Assembly (NCBI RefSeq): GCF_000019845.1
Contig: NC_010581.1
Span: forward strand, 2,919,501 to 2,983,500
Length of the DNA: 64,000 nucleotides
Source: Beijerinckia indica subsp. indica ATCC 9039
GTDB lineage: Bacteria; Pseudomonadota; Alphaproteobacteria; Rhizobiales; Beijerinckiaceae
Reading direction: 5' to 3'
Both the position numbers and the translations under genes were made by a program. Under the pieces are notes generated by a model. The model saw only the letters and a list, made by a program, of their open reading frames with translations, ran no database searches and was not told the origin of the DNA. Positions within the stretch are counted from its first letter, which is position 1; each line of letters opens with the position of its first letter. Shown here piece by piece: positions 26,906-35,604 of the stretch.

Positions 26906-27460
26906 CGTGTCGATGGTCGTGTCCTTGGGCAGATACAGCGCGCGATCGATGAAGGCTTGGCTCTTGTCGAAGACATCGGCCGCAAACACCCCGATCTGGC
27001 AGTTCCTGATCTTGCCGGCCGATCCCGTATATTGCCGATTGACGCCGCAGGAAAACGTGCCGTTCTTCAAAAAGCCCGCCTCGTCGATCTCGGGAACGCC
27101 CTCATCAGGGCCCAGATGCTCGAAGACGAAAACCCTGACGACATCTCGAAGCGCATCCGCGTTCCATCGCCCGTAACCCAACAGGGTCTGCAGCTGCCAG
27201 GGACTGGGATCACCCGCGGCTTCGCCTGCATCCCCTGGTCTTGCGCGGTTCATTGCCAATCAATGCATCCAGAAACGCCAACACAGAAACCGTGACACGC
27301 GCCTGCGTAAACAACGACCGGATCCGCTCCTTCGTATCCCATAGCGATGAGGCCCAGAGTTCCAACATTGTCTCGACAGACGCGCCACCGTTGATCAGGG
27401 TTCGAAGCAAGGGCTCTCATAGATTCAAAATTCAAATCAAAATCCAACTGTAGTGCTAGA
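26906..27460 (-). mobile_element. IS701 family element, 5' half only
   Basis: On the minus strand the element starts at its end CTAGCACTACAGTTG (27446-27458) and encodes the N-terminal part of an IS701 transposase: METMLELWASSLWDTKERIRSLFTQARVTVS, then LGNEPRKTRG, a frameshift, LQTLLGYGRWNADALRDVVRVFVFEHLG, EIDEAGFLKNGTFSCGVNRQYTGSAGKI and ALYLPKD. The 3' half is missing here. A 3' half that starts in the same stretch occurs at 63201-63590. Confidence 0.8.
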
Positions 27461-29294
27461 AAATCCAACCAACACTGACAGTCGCCACAGATCGATCACG
27501 CAGCACGTTGTATGTACCACCCCAACTCGGAGAATAGGATGCCTCAAGATAGAGCTTGTGTTTGTAATCTAGCCTAACAGAAGCGATCGCTGCCTGTCTT
27601 CCCTGGTTCAAGACCTGATCATAAGAGTAGCCTCGCCAATCGTACCTATAAATCACAGATGGAATAACATCGAAATCAGAGCCAAAAATGTTGGCATAGG
27701 TAAAAGCAGCCCGAGCTGCTACACCCCAGGCCGTTGGCGTGACATAGCCTTCATTGATGCATCCGACCCCTGTAGTCGAAGCTGGGCAAACACCGTTTAC
27801 GGGACCAACCCCAAACATATCAGGCCGGCCATACCGTCGAACGTTGACACTTGGCAGATCGAATACATGTTTCATTGTCCCCTCACCGGTGAGCGTCAAA
27901 CTATTTGCACCGAGTACATCAGAAAACATTTGCTGTACTCCAAGATTCACCTGCAAGGTTCGATATTCATCATAACCGTGAACAAACGTGCCGGGCTGCC
28001 AAGTTTGCGCGAGGGAACGCAAAGGAGTCAATGAAGTATTCGATGTTACTGCCGCAAGTAGGTCAGCAGCATTGAACGCAAGGGGTTGGTTAAAACGAAA
28101 TGTCGTCTCACCGAAGAAACTGGTTCCAGTATTCAACTTCGACCTAAAATTTGCTGTTAATGTATCAATGCCTTTTGCGTAATCAGAAAAATAAGCTGGA
28201 TTTTTCCCGTCTGGATTATAAGGAATGAATGGCGCAGACCCCGAAGGTCGCAAGGAGGTAACTGCCGACGGCATTACTGTACGCCAGTCCGTATGCGTGA
28301 AATAAATCCCTATCTCTGTGGGGGAAAGTGCTAGGCGATAGATACCACCTATTCCGAACGCGCCAGCATCGTGAACCGACGGGACATTTTCTCTATATAT
28401 AGTTCGACCTGCCGATATTGAGCTAGGATAATTCGTCGGTCCTGGCGCCGTTCCCAACGCAATGACATTACAGCCTTGTGCGATAAAATTACTCGATGAA
28501 TAGAAAGTACCACAGGGATCAATAACATTATGCACAAAAGCCCATTGCCAAAAGGCCTCCAAGCGCATGGCTGGTGTCACGTCCAATCGGGCAAAGAGTC
28601 CTGGTGTGGGAATTGTAGTAGTATTCGGCAGAAAGTCGGGTCTGAGGGCCGATGGTGCTGGTTGCACCGCCGCTTCTGGCGAAAGACCTGGGCGGTGATA
28701 GTCGGCTGCATCGAAAGCATTAACGGTGTTTGAAAGGCCACCGGCAAAGGCGCTTGGCATACCCCAATTTATGGTTTGGATACCTGCCCGAACCGATAGC
28801 GGCAATCCCGATAAATCGAATTTTCCGTAGGCAAATAGTTCTTGGAAAGATACTCCGGAAAAGCGGGCCAAGCTCTGAAAGCCATTATCATTTAATAACG
28901 CATTCGGAACATATCCATTTGGCGAATGTCCATAAGGCACGCCAACATTGTCGAGTGTCAAATCCTCCCAAGTCTTCGCTTTTGCAAAGATGCCATAGTT
29001 TTTGTATTGAAAGTCAACAGCTCCCACGGCTTTTAAAACCGTCGAAACAGGGGCGCCTTTTTTAAAATTCACATCTCCATCATTACCACCGGGCAAACCT
29101 GTTGTTGTAACTGAAAGGCTGGGGTCAGGATTAGACGTGCGAATCGCCGTTCCGAACGTTATCACACCATGCACAGCAAGGTTCAACTCCCCCAATGAAT
29201 AATCAGCGGACAAAACATTTTTTTCGGCGACAATTGTAGTCGACAGAAATAAAATACATGAAAGCACTATTTTTTTTCTTCTTAAGTCGTTCAT
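27456..29294 (-). CDS. DUF1302-type outer-membrane porin
   Basis: A 612-residue outer-membrane beta-barrel. The signal peptide (IVLSCILFLSTTIVAEKNVLSA) is followed by LNLAVHGVITFGTAIRTSNPDPSL, the typical N-terminus of DUF1302 proteins, which often occur beside lipid, steroid or aromatic catabolism genes. Many alternating beta strands follow, and the protein ends in ...SVGWIF with a C-terminal aromatic residue, the normal outer-membrane insertion signal. ATG 29294 is preferred because GGGGGG lies 5 bases upstream. The stop codon (TAG, 27456-27458) overlaps the terminal sequence of the IS701 half. AT content is higher than in the neighbouring catabolic operon, hinting at separate acquisition. 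Confidence 0.85.
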   Translation of the reverse strand: MNDLRRKKIVLSCILFLSTTIVAEKNVLSADYSLGELNLAVHGVITFGTAIRTSNPDPSLSVTTTGLPGGNDGDVNFKKGAPVSTVLKAVGAVDFQYKNYGIFAKAKTWEDLTLDNVGVPYGHSPNGYVPNALLNDNGFQSLARFSGVSFQELFAYGKFDLSGLPLSVRAGIQTINWGMPSAFAGGLSNTVNAFDAADYHRPGLSPEAAVQPAPSALRPDFLPNTTTIPTPGLFARLDVTPAMRLEAFWQWAFVHNVIDPCGTFYSSSNFIAQGCNVIALGTAPGPTNYPSSISAGRTIYRENVPSVHDAGAFGIGGIYRLALSPTEIGIYFTHTDWRTVMPSAVTSLRPSGSAPFIPYNPDGKNPAYFSDYAKGIDTLTANFRSKLNTGTSFFGETTFRFNQPLAFNAADLLAAVTSNTSLTPLRSLAQTWQPGTFVHGYDEYRTLQVNLGVQQMFSDVLGANSLTLTGEGTMKHVFDLPSVNVRRYGRPDMFGVGPVNGVCPASTTGVGCINEGYVTPTAWGVAARAAFTYANIFGSDFDVIPSVIYRYDWRGYSYDQVLNQGRQAAIASVRLDYKHKLYLEASYSPSWGGTYNVLRDRSVATVSVGWIF

Positions 29295-29711
29295 TGTCCC
29301 CCCCAATTGGTATCATTATTGGCGACAGATGTCGCAAACTGCGAGCATTTAGGAACAGGTCTGCAGGCCTATTTTGAAACTCGGCCTATGCGACACTGTA
29401 TTCGCGGTCATAACGGTATGATTACAACACTCGAGCCAGGAGTTTATGTTGGGGCATGCCGTCATTTGTGTACCAAATGGTTACGCAAATTGATTTAATG
29501 CCAAACTGACTCGGCGTCACTTACCGATGGCTATATGCTCTATTTGTTGACCAGCATCAGTGTGTGTTTCTGATCAAGACTGAGCAGATTGACATTGGCT
29601 GTCGAACTTGCAGAGGTACTAGATTGTCGAGGCTCTGCTCGAGCGTCGTGGTACGGCGGGTTGCCAGCGCGTCGTGCTCAAGGCTGCGATTGGGCTTTCC
29701 AATGCGAGTAG
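29295..29711. other. Intergenic region, no gene recognised
   Basis: The leader of the porin gene lies at the left edge. The remainder has only short frames. A minus-strand frame between about 29600 and 29770 (NDNVVISASRSVTTRIG...) resembles the plug start of TonB-dependent receptors only weakly. Confidence 0.25.
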
Positions 29712-29894
29712 TCACAGAGCGCGATGCGCTGATGACGACATTATCGTTCTTAGTTGAGGCATCGTTCGACGTGCTGGGTTCAGTATCGAAGCAACCACGC
29801 CGGATGGCTCAGGCGTTTTTTGTGCATGCGCCGGCAGTGTGACTAAAGCCAACGCACCTGACAACAGCGCCATAAAAGCGTCTCTCGATCGCAT
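29712..29894 (-). pseudogene. Signal-peptide remnant, possibly of a TonB-dependent receptor
   Basis: ATG 29894 starts a clear signal peptide (DAFMALLSGALALVTLPAHAQ), after which the frame runs into a stop. A shifted frame downstream reads NVVISASRSVTTRIGKPNRSL, reminiscent of the start of a TonB-dependent receptor plug. The gene is divergent from the decayed copy of the MFS promoter region at 29955-30160. Identity is tentative. Confidence 0.35.
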
Positions 29895-29954
29895 CCTCTG
29901 TCTCCCTTGCTCGCGGCTCGGATGGCCACGTTGATGACTCAATTAATGCCGGAT

Positions 29955-30160
29955 CGAAGGGAAATCCGTCAATCTTGACACTTTTTATCGAGTCTACGGC
30001 GACGACACAGAACATGATGAATTCAATCAAGATTGATGCTTTACGCTTTCGACATATATTCCGACGAACAGTGACAATTGACCGCGAGCCAATGGGGGAA
30101 GGCTGTGACTGAACAGTTTGCGACCGATCCGGTAGGCCTTATCAGGCCATTTTGACGGCA
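29955..30160 (+). repeat. Decayed duplicate of the MFS promoter and first codons
   Basis: Reads the same as the complement of 22380-22598 with substitutions and a ~35-base deletion. It keeps both palindromes (GTCAATCTTGAC at 29968-29979 and TCAATCAAGATTGA at 30023-30036) and the first codons of the MFS gene after GGGGGAAGG, then runs into a non-homologous sequence. This is the relic of a second locus with the same regulatory region. Confidence 0.85.
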
Positions 30161-30552
30161 CACCTGCCATGTGACAGGGATCGAAATTAAACCGCAGCTT
30201 GCGCCAATCGCACAATGCAACCTTGCCATCTTTTCATATATCGAAGTCATTGAAGGATGATGATTCACTCATTCCCTTTCAGCCAGCGAATGTCATCTAT
30301 ATTAATGCCGGTGTATCCGACGCGCCACATACATGGTTTGATGCCCTCAGACCGAATTGCGCCTGGTTCTACCGCTCGCGACGCATTTCACAACGGAAGA
30401 TGGTCATGTCATGACACGCGACATTCTGTTTCTCTGAGGTAGTGTTTGAAATTTGGACAGGGTGTTAAGTTCATTCCGCCCATAGGAATGGACGGGAATG
30501 ACCTTGTCGCAACCTTTTTAGATTAACGGCGTGCTGAGGAAATAGGTGGATT
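30161..30552. other. Non-coding stretch before the IS6 fragment
   Basis: No gene recognised. A small hairpin (CATTCC...GGAATG) lies at 30473-30489. The left end of the IS6 fragment cannot be placed precisely. Confidence 0.25.
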
Positions 30553-30819
30553 TTGCGCCACCCGATTGGGAGGCCAGCCATGATCCTCAACGTCATTGCC
30601 GAGAAGCTGAAGCGCACGTCCAAGGACGATTTCAAGGGGCGGCATTTCGAGGCCTGGCTGATCCTACAAGCGGTGTCCTGGTACCTGCGCTATCCGCTGA
30701 CCTACCGGAACATCAAAGACATGTTCCTTGAACGCGGCTTTGCTGTGGATCATACCACCCTGAATCGCTGGACACTGGCCTATGCGCCGCTGATCGAGAA
30801 GCGGCTGCGGGTGAAGTAG
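30553..30819 (+). pseudogene. IS6 family transposase, N-terminal fragment
   Basis: Encodes DFKGRHFEAWLILQAVSWYLRYPLTYRNIKDMFLERGF and then VDHTTLNRWTLAYAPLIEKRLR, the HTH and start of the DDE domain of IS6/IS26-type transposases, followed by a stop at codon 89. The catalytic domain is absent, so the copy is dead. Confidence 0.88.
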
Positions 30820-31125
30820 TCAGTTCGCGATCAATATTGATAGAAAAGGCGCTACCGTTCCCAGCTGGATGAAAGCTCTCGGAATCGCGAGCGCGCTTCG
30901 GCCCAGCCCTCGTTACGCGAAATAAAATGTTCTGCATTCGTTTTTCAACTTGGCCAAAATCGCAGCTTCGAGCCGGCAGGGCCGATATCAAGCATCATAA
31001 AAATCGAAGACGTCTCTGCACTGTAGATTGTCGGATAAAAGGACCATCGAACAATATACTTCGGGGAACTCAGCAGTATCTCATGAACTCTCAAGACAAA
31101 TAACTGACGAACGAGTCCGCACATC
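30820..31125. other. Non-coding stretch
   Basis: No gene recognised; a moderately AT-rich segment upstream of the small hypothetical gene. Confidence 0.25.
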
Positions 31126-31380
31126 ATGTCAAAACGAATAGATAAATCCTGGTTAGTTGTGGAGAGCATTGAAAATGACGAACACAATCGATGTGTTGAT
31201 CTATTTTCTCGTCCCGATGGCACATATGGTTTTGAAGAATTTCGTCGAGATCCAGAAGATGAAGGAGTGTGGACGCCAATAAGTTATTATTCTGCCGTCG
31301 CGTACACATCAAGAGAGATGGCGCTCGCCGCTGCCAGAAAAAACGTAGCTTGGTTATACGAGCGCCGCCAGAGAACGTGA
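31126..31380 (+). CDS. Small conserved hypothetical protein (84 residues)
   Basis: Acidic/basic mixed 84-residue protein (WLVVESIENDEHNRCVDLFS, then GTYGFEEFRRDPEDEGVWTP and a C-terminal helix MALAAARKNVAWLYE). The layout, a short beta-rich segment followed by an amphipathic helix, and the FEEFRRDPED block resemble small uncharacterised proteins of rhizobia and relatives. No known domain is recognised. No signal peptide. It stands alone, facing towards the 3' end of the hemolysin-family operon. Confidence 0.5.
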   Translation: MSKRIDKSWLVVESIENDEHNRCVDLFSRPDGTYGFEEFRRDPEDEGVWTPISYYSAVAYTSREMALAAARKNVAWLYERRQRT

Positions 31381-31589
31381 ATAGTGCGGAAACTTCGATA
31401 TTTCCTTCACGCTATGGCCCGCGGGACTCCATCACAATCGATCGTTGAATGGTCAGTACCCAGGCGTCGCGCAATGCGCGTTCGCGTTCCGGGCGCCCAC
31501 CTGGCTGACCAGCCAAGCCGCGGCATGCACGGCGAGGCGGCGGCGCCAGAAAGTGCCAAGCACGGAGGGAGGGCCCGCCACGCCCTGCA
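31381..31589. other. Junk sequence replacing the lost 3' part of the TPR gene
   Basis: High-GC sequence with no recognisable gene on either strand; it differs in composition from the AT-rich sequence on both sides and may be a fragment of a mobile element. Confidence 0.25.
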
Positions 31590-31805
31590 GTGAGGCTATA
31601 GTGGCAGCTTCATCGCCCAGAGCATTCAGCAATTCTTTCTGTTGACGTCCTTCTGGCACTTCGAATTTTATGCTCGCCCACCTCGTTTGTAAGTGCTTGA
31701 CAGCAGCATTGAGTGTAGCACTTTCTTCTGAGCCCGTGGCCGGAAATAGCGCTGCGATTAGAATACAAAGACAAAAAACAGGATTTTGCTCAATTTCGTG
31801 AGCAT
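31590..31805 (-). pseudogene. Relic of a third TPR-family gene, fifth gene of the oxidase operon
   Basis: ATG 31805 follows AGGAAGG and lies 44 bases after the SDR stop codon on the same strand. After a one-base shift in the signal peptide (LFFVF...CILIAALFPATGS), the frame reads HLQTRWASIKFEVPEGRQQ and then LLNALGDEAATI. This closely matches the N-termini of the two TPR proteins at 42785 (LQTKWETYKFEVPEGDKQ...MNSLGEEADA) and 45534 (LRTQWESIKFSVSD...MNALGEEADS). Similarity stops near 31592, where unrelated sequence follows. The operon therefore once ended with a secreted TPR protein of the same family. Confidence 0.75.
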
Positions 31806-31848
31806 ATATGAGCCTTCCTAAAGTGCTTCAACGGAGTAAGCGCTTCTG

Positions 31849-32628
31849 TTACCCGGCCGATGAAAGCGCTTGACGTCTCAGAGCCCAATCGATCAATCGC
31901 GGAAAGGTTCGTTGAATCAAAATATAGATTCTTTCAGGCCCAGATGGGTAGACTGAATCGTCTCCATTAATGACGGCACGCCAAATCCGTTCAGCGACTC
32001 GATCTGGAGATTCGAGCTGCATTCTTGATCTGACTATCAGGTCAGCGAAGGCATCCGCCGCATCTGTCTTAGTCGCCCGCGGCGCCGCATAAGTGACGCT
32101 AATTCCGTTCCTTTCACACTCACGGCGTAGTGCGATGGAGAACCCGCGCATGGCGAATTTTGAGGCGGAGTAAACGGAAAAACCCGGATAAGGTATATCG
32201 CCGAAGACTGAGCCTATATTCACAATTCGCGATGGCCTGGCAACGGCTAGTAAAGGCATCAGATCGCGTGTCAGTGCGATCGGTCCGATGACATTGGTCT
32301 GAAAGATACGGTCTAAGGCGTCGTCATGAACATGCTCCAGTGGACCGCCAGCGATGACTCCAGCGTTGTTGACGAGAACATCCAGCGCACCCCATTTGTC
32401 CCTGATATGGTCTGCTATGCGACGGCGATCAGCAGCAATCGTAATATCGGCAGATATAACAAGCGGTCTTCTCCTCGCATCTATAAGATCGCCAGTCGCT
32501 TCTAGAGCACTCTTCCGTCTTCCACATATGGCGACGCTCATGCCGAGGTTTGCGGCTTCGATCGCCAAGGCGCGACCAATGCCAGACCCAGCTCCCGTGA
32601 TTAGGACCCGTTTTTGTTCACGCGGCAT
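31849..32628 (-). CDS. Short-chain dehydrogenase/reductase in the oxidase operon
   Basis: A 259-residue classical SDR. Rossmann motif TGAGSGIGRALAIEA is at residues ~10-24, NNAGVIAGG near residue 90, catalytic Ser in NIGSVFGDIPYPGFSVYSASKFA with Tyr-x3-Lys (YSASK) near residue 155. The ATG at 32628 lies inside the last codons of the oxidase gene (11-base overlap), so the two are translationally coupled. It would oxidise or reduce an alcohol/ketone intermediate made by the ligase and oxidase. The C-terminus contains a segment (RIWRAVINGDDSVYPSGPERIYILIQRTFPRLID) seen in SDRs acting on lipid-like substrates. Confidence 0.9.
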   Translation of the reverse strand: MPREQKRVLITGAGSGIGRALAIEAANLGMSVAICGRRKSALEATGDLIDARRRPLVISADITIAADRRRIADHIRDKWGALDVLVNNAGVIAGGPLEHVHDDALDRIFQTNVIGPIALTRDLMPLLAVARPSRIVNIGSVFGDIPYPGFSVYSASKFAMRGFSIALRRECERNGISVTYAAPRATKTDAADAFADLIVRSRMQLESPDRVAERIWRAVINGDDSVYPSGPERIYILIQRTFPRLIDWALRRQALSSAG

Positions 32629-33286
32629 CACTGTACTCCCTGCACGCGCCCAGATCTTGAAAGATATTACCATACAGCCGGTAGAAGATTCTGGCGTTTT
32701 CGATAATAATCTGCTGTGTTCGATGCTCTTCGAATCCGTCAACGAGCGATCGGAACAAAGTGATGTGCTCACTATCCAAGGAACCGTGAGATTTCAAATA
32801 GGAGAGGCCCCTATCATTATCCAACCCAAGCGATTGTTTCATCGCTTCAGCGACATAATCTGCGAGCAAGACGGACATTCCCTCTAGTACATGCACACTC
32901 CCAAGCAAGGCATATGGACTTACCCGCTCAATGGCATAATAGGCGTAGCCAACCATGACCTGGCAAGATATTCCTGGTTTGCCATTGCGCACGTCTTCAG
33001 CATTGCCTCCCAAGGCTGTGATGTCTTCGAGTACCCATTTTTCGTGACCGTGCTCTTCTCCTATATATTCAATCAGCGCAGCTTGATAGCGCTCATCTGT
33101 CGTTCTTGATACGGCCAATGCCAACAGAGAGACCGTGTGTTTTACATGATGATAAGCTTCAGAGAGAAACTCTAAATAGAGAGAACGCGATGCCCCGGAC
33201 CGAATGGTGCGCTGGATAAGTGGGATTTCGAGGAAAGCGTCCCGCTCGTCGGTAGTTTCAGAAATGAGACGTTCGTAGAAGGTCAT
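32618..33286 (-). CDS. Haem-oxygenase-like di-iron oxidase (TenA/PqqC fold)
   Basis: A 222-residue all-helical protein of the TenA/THI-4/PqqC superfamily. The likely metal ligands are spaced as in haem-oxygenase-like di-iron oxidases (HDOs): Glu43 (SEAYHHVKH), Glu78-x2-His81 (GEEHGHE), Glu135 (VHVLEGMS) and Asp171/His174 (LDSEHITLF). True TenA thiaminases use a cysteine nucleophile that is not apparent here. Known HDOs decarboxylate fatty acids to alkenes, N-oxygenate amines or fragment amino acids, so a radical/oxidative step on the ligase product is likely. It lies 20 bases after the ligase stop and overlaps the SDR start. Confidence 0.82.
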   Translation of the reverse strand: MTFYERLISETTDERDAFLEIPLIQRTIRSGASRSLYLEFLSEAYHHVKHTVSLLALAVSRTTDERYQAALIEYIGEEHGHEKWVLEDITALGGNAEDVRNGKPGISCQVMVGYAYYAIERVSPYALLGSVHVLEGMSVLLADYVAEAMKQSLGLDNDRGLSYLKSHGSLDSEHITLFRSLVDGFEEHRTQQIIIENARIFYRLYGNIFQDLGACREYSDAA

Positions 33287-33306
33287 TGTCAGAACTTTCG
33301 AGTTAG

Positions 33307-34785
33307 TTAAGAAACATTCTTCGAGCGATCGGTCATATGCAACGATCTATTTGTGACGAATGAGGCCAACGTTTTGCGTACAAACCGAAAGTTACTAGTG
33401 AGAATCTGCGCGTCTCTCGCTTGATCTAAGGAGACAAGAATGAATGCGCTTGGCACCGCATAATCTGGGGCATTTGCACAACATTCTGCGATCATGTCGT
33501 GCACATTCTTTTCACTTGCAGAGGCAAACCAAGCGGAGCCGTGGGCAGAGGGGATGAGGATAGCAGTAAGATATGACTCGCCGTTACCGATGACGGCGCA
33601 AAACGCAATACGCGGATCGCCGAGAAGCATCGTTTCTATCCATTCGGGGCTAATGTTGCGGCCAAAGCTTGTGACAATGAGATTGTCCTTGCGCCCTAGC
33701 ACGATGAGAAAGCCGTCGACATCCAACTTCCCCAGGTCGCCAGTTCGCCAGGGGCGTCGCGCGGCCGCTTGAGCGAGATAGCCGTCCATTACCGAAGGAC
33801 CATCGACGACGATCTCTCCTTCCTCGATCGAGACCTTCAAACCTCTCAGCGGTCGTCCCACTGTGCCCGCGCGCCGCTCACTCGCGCAATTGACCGCCAC
33901 GACTGAACAACACTCGGAAAGGCCATAGCCTTCGTGTACCGGGATCCCGAGATCCCACGCAGCCGTCACGAGGGCCGCTGGCACAGGAGCACCACCGACC
34001 GCTACGAACCGCAGTGAAGCGGGTGCTCGTCCGCCAGTGGCCAAGAGCTCGCCTGTCCAAGACCTGAGCAATTGAGGAACGACAACACTCGTCGTTGGTC
34101 GATGTCTCTCGAAGGCAGCAGCAAGTTCGGTTGGATTGCTTCGTCCAACAGCCTCAGCCGCTCGACTGTCAAAATAAGCATATGCGCCGATTAGTTGAGG
34201 AACAAAGACGGCGCAGATCGTCTCCAGAAGAAGAGGCAAAGGAAGGACGGAAAGGTAACGGTCGCTTTCATGCGCGTCAGTCGCCGCTGCAAGCGCGGCC
34301 GCCGACCATGCGATCTGCCCGCTTTCGTGACGTACACCTTTTGGATTCCCTGTGCTCCCGGACGTGTAGATCACTTGACCAAAACCATCGACAATATCGG
34401 CCGGCTGCCACTCATAGCGATGGTTGTCAATGAGGTGAATATCGACACCCGATTGCAGCGCGCGCGATAAAGTTGCTTGGCCCACCAGAATGAGTTCGAT
34501 CGAGGCATTACGGATGATATAGGCAAGTTGGTTATCACTGAAGAAAGTCGGTAAGGGCACAGCGATCTTGCCCGCGAGGACACAGGCAAGCTGGCCAATG
34601 ACCCATTCTACGCCATTGGGCGCAAACAGACCGATTACACGTGGTAACCTGCGGAGATCCGAAGCTAGCGCCGCCACCCGTGCCAATAAGTCTCGGCGAG
34701 TAAGCGTCTCGGTTTGATCACTTATCGATTTGACATCGCCGGCGCTTTGCGCGTGGCTCCTCATTGCGTCAAAGATCGTGCGCAT
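33307..34785 (-). CDS. AMP-dependent acyl ligase in the oxidase operon
   Basis: About 492 residues of the ANL superfamily, which activates carboxylic acids as acyl-adenylates and transfers them to CoA or a carrier protein. Core motifs are present: YTSGSTGNPKGV (P-loop, A3) near residue 145, EGYGLSECCSVV (A5) near residue 290, TGDLGKLDVDGFLIVLGRKDNLIVTSFGRNISPEWIE (A7-A8) near residue 345. The terminal A10 lysine region (ILTSNFRFVRKTL) is atypical. ATG 34785 overlaps the hemolysin-family stop by 17 bases; ATG 34764 is an alternative. No carrier-protein gene is adjacent, so CoA or a direct transfer to the partner acyltransferase-like protein is possible. Confidence 0.88.
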   Translation of the reverse strand: MRTIFDAMRSHAQSAGDVKSISDQTETLTRRDLLARVAALASDLRRLPRVIGLFAPNGVEWVIGQLACVLAGKIAVPLPTFFSDNQLAYIIRNASIELILVGQATLSRALQSGVDIHLIDNHRYEWQPADIVDGFGQVIYTSGSTGNPKGVRHESGQIAWSAAALAAATDAHESDRYLSVLPLPLLLETICAVFVPQLIGAYAYFDSRAAEAVGRSNPTELAAAFERHRPTTSVVVPQLLRSWTGELLATGGRAPASLRFVAVGGAPVPAALVTAAWDLGIPVHEGYGLSECCSVVAVNCASERRAGTVGRPLRGLKVSIEEGEIVVDGPSVMDGYLAQAAARRPWRTGDLGKLDVDGFLIVLGRKDNLIVTSFGRNISPEWIETMLLGDPRIAFCAVIGNGESYLTAILIPSAHGSAWFASASEKNVHDMIAECCANAPDYAVPSAFILVSLDQARDAQILTSNFRFVRKTLASFVTNRSLHMTDRSKNVS

Positions 34786-35353
34786 GGGTCTGTTTGTCTT
34801 TGTCGGAACCACGGTACGTATGGAATCGAGTGCTTTCCACCGCATATACCTTGGGTTCTGTGGTATAATATTTGCCCCAACGCTCAACGTCGACAATTCG
34901 TCGACGATCCGCGACCCCGAGGTAAGTAAGTGCGAAACCAATACGTTCTAACATGAGCGATAATCGGCTCGTCAGTGTGAAGAATGACCAGGAGAAGCCA
35001 GTATCTTCTCCGAAAGCAACGATGTCCTCGATAAACCCCGCAATAGCATGGGGAGCTCGACTGGCGAGCGAAGAGACCTCAAATATATCGCTCCGGGATA
35101 CTTTGCGATGCGACACCGCGCTGAGCATGCTTTCAATTGGTGCCTCCAGATAGATCTCCGAAAAAAAACCATCCCTTTCAGATCTTAATCCGGCGGCACA
35201 AAGGATGTTGCCATGGGAACTCACACGAGCGATCAAGGGTGTCGCGATCTTACCTATCGTGGCATCATAATGGTTCGAATAGATTTCATTTATAAAGGTT
35301 TCAGCCTTTGCTCGGAGAGGGTCGGTTTCATATAATATAATCGTATTTGCCAT
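34769..35353 (-). CDS. 'Thermostable hemolysin' family, GNAT/autoinducer-synthase-like protein
   Basis: A 194-residue protein of the thermostable hemolysin family (named for the Vibrio delta-VPH). It has no signal peptide or membrane segment. Its layout (central beta strands ANTIILYE... to LIARVSSHGNILCAAGLR, then SRSDIFEVSSLASRAPHAI and SWSFFTLTSRLSLMLERIGF) looks like a GNAT-fold acyltransferase or LuxI-type synthase, not a toxin. ATG 35353 is chosen because GGGAGG lies 8 bases before it; the longer in-frame start at 35410 has none. It is the first gene of the overlapping operon with an acyl ligase, an HDO and an SDR, which supports an acyl-transfer role. The name reflects history, not demonstrated function here. 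Confidence 0.78.
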   Translation of the reverse strand: MANTIILYETDPLRAKAETFINEIYSNHYDATIGKIATPLIARVSSHGNILCAAGLRSERDGFFSEIYLEAPIESMLSAVSHRKVSRSDIFEVSSLASRAPHAIAGFIEDIVAFGEDTGFSWSFFTLTSRLSLMLERIGFALTYLGVADRRRIVDVERWGKYYTTEPKVYAVESTRFHTYRGSDKDKQTHAHDL

Positions 35354-35604
35354 TTGTATTCCCTCCCACACTGGGCCTAATATTAATATGGAAAAAGTAG
35401 ATATATGCATATTATATACGTTATTGTCGCAACTATAACCGCAGCACAGTATGTTCTTGGAGCATAGTTAATAATATTACTTCTTTTGTATTGCATTTTC
35501 TAGCCTTGTTGCTTACCGTGCGCTGTATGGCATCGCATGTCAGAAGAATTTCGCGGCTACCTTAGTGAAGAATTTTTCTCGCGTGATGTGCGGTTTTTAG
35601 ATAC
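35354..35604. promoter_or_regulatory. Upstream region of the hemolysin-family operon
   Basis: AT-rich, with a palindromic atatgcatat at about 35404 and several tata-like runs. It should carry the operon promoter. No operator shared with other loci was noticed. Confidence 0.35.

Noticed and set aside
32618..33286. TenA thiaminase / thiamine salvage assignment
   Set aside because: No active-site cysteine is apparent, no thiamine genes nearby, and Glu/His ligands fit a di-iron oxidase better.
34769..35353. Interpretation of the 'thermostable hemolysin' as a pore-forming toxin
   Set aside because: No signal peptide, no amphipathic pore segments, and its operon partners are metabolic enzymes.
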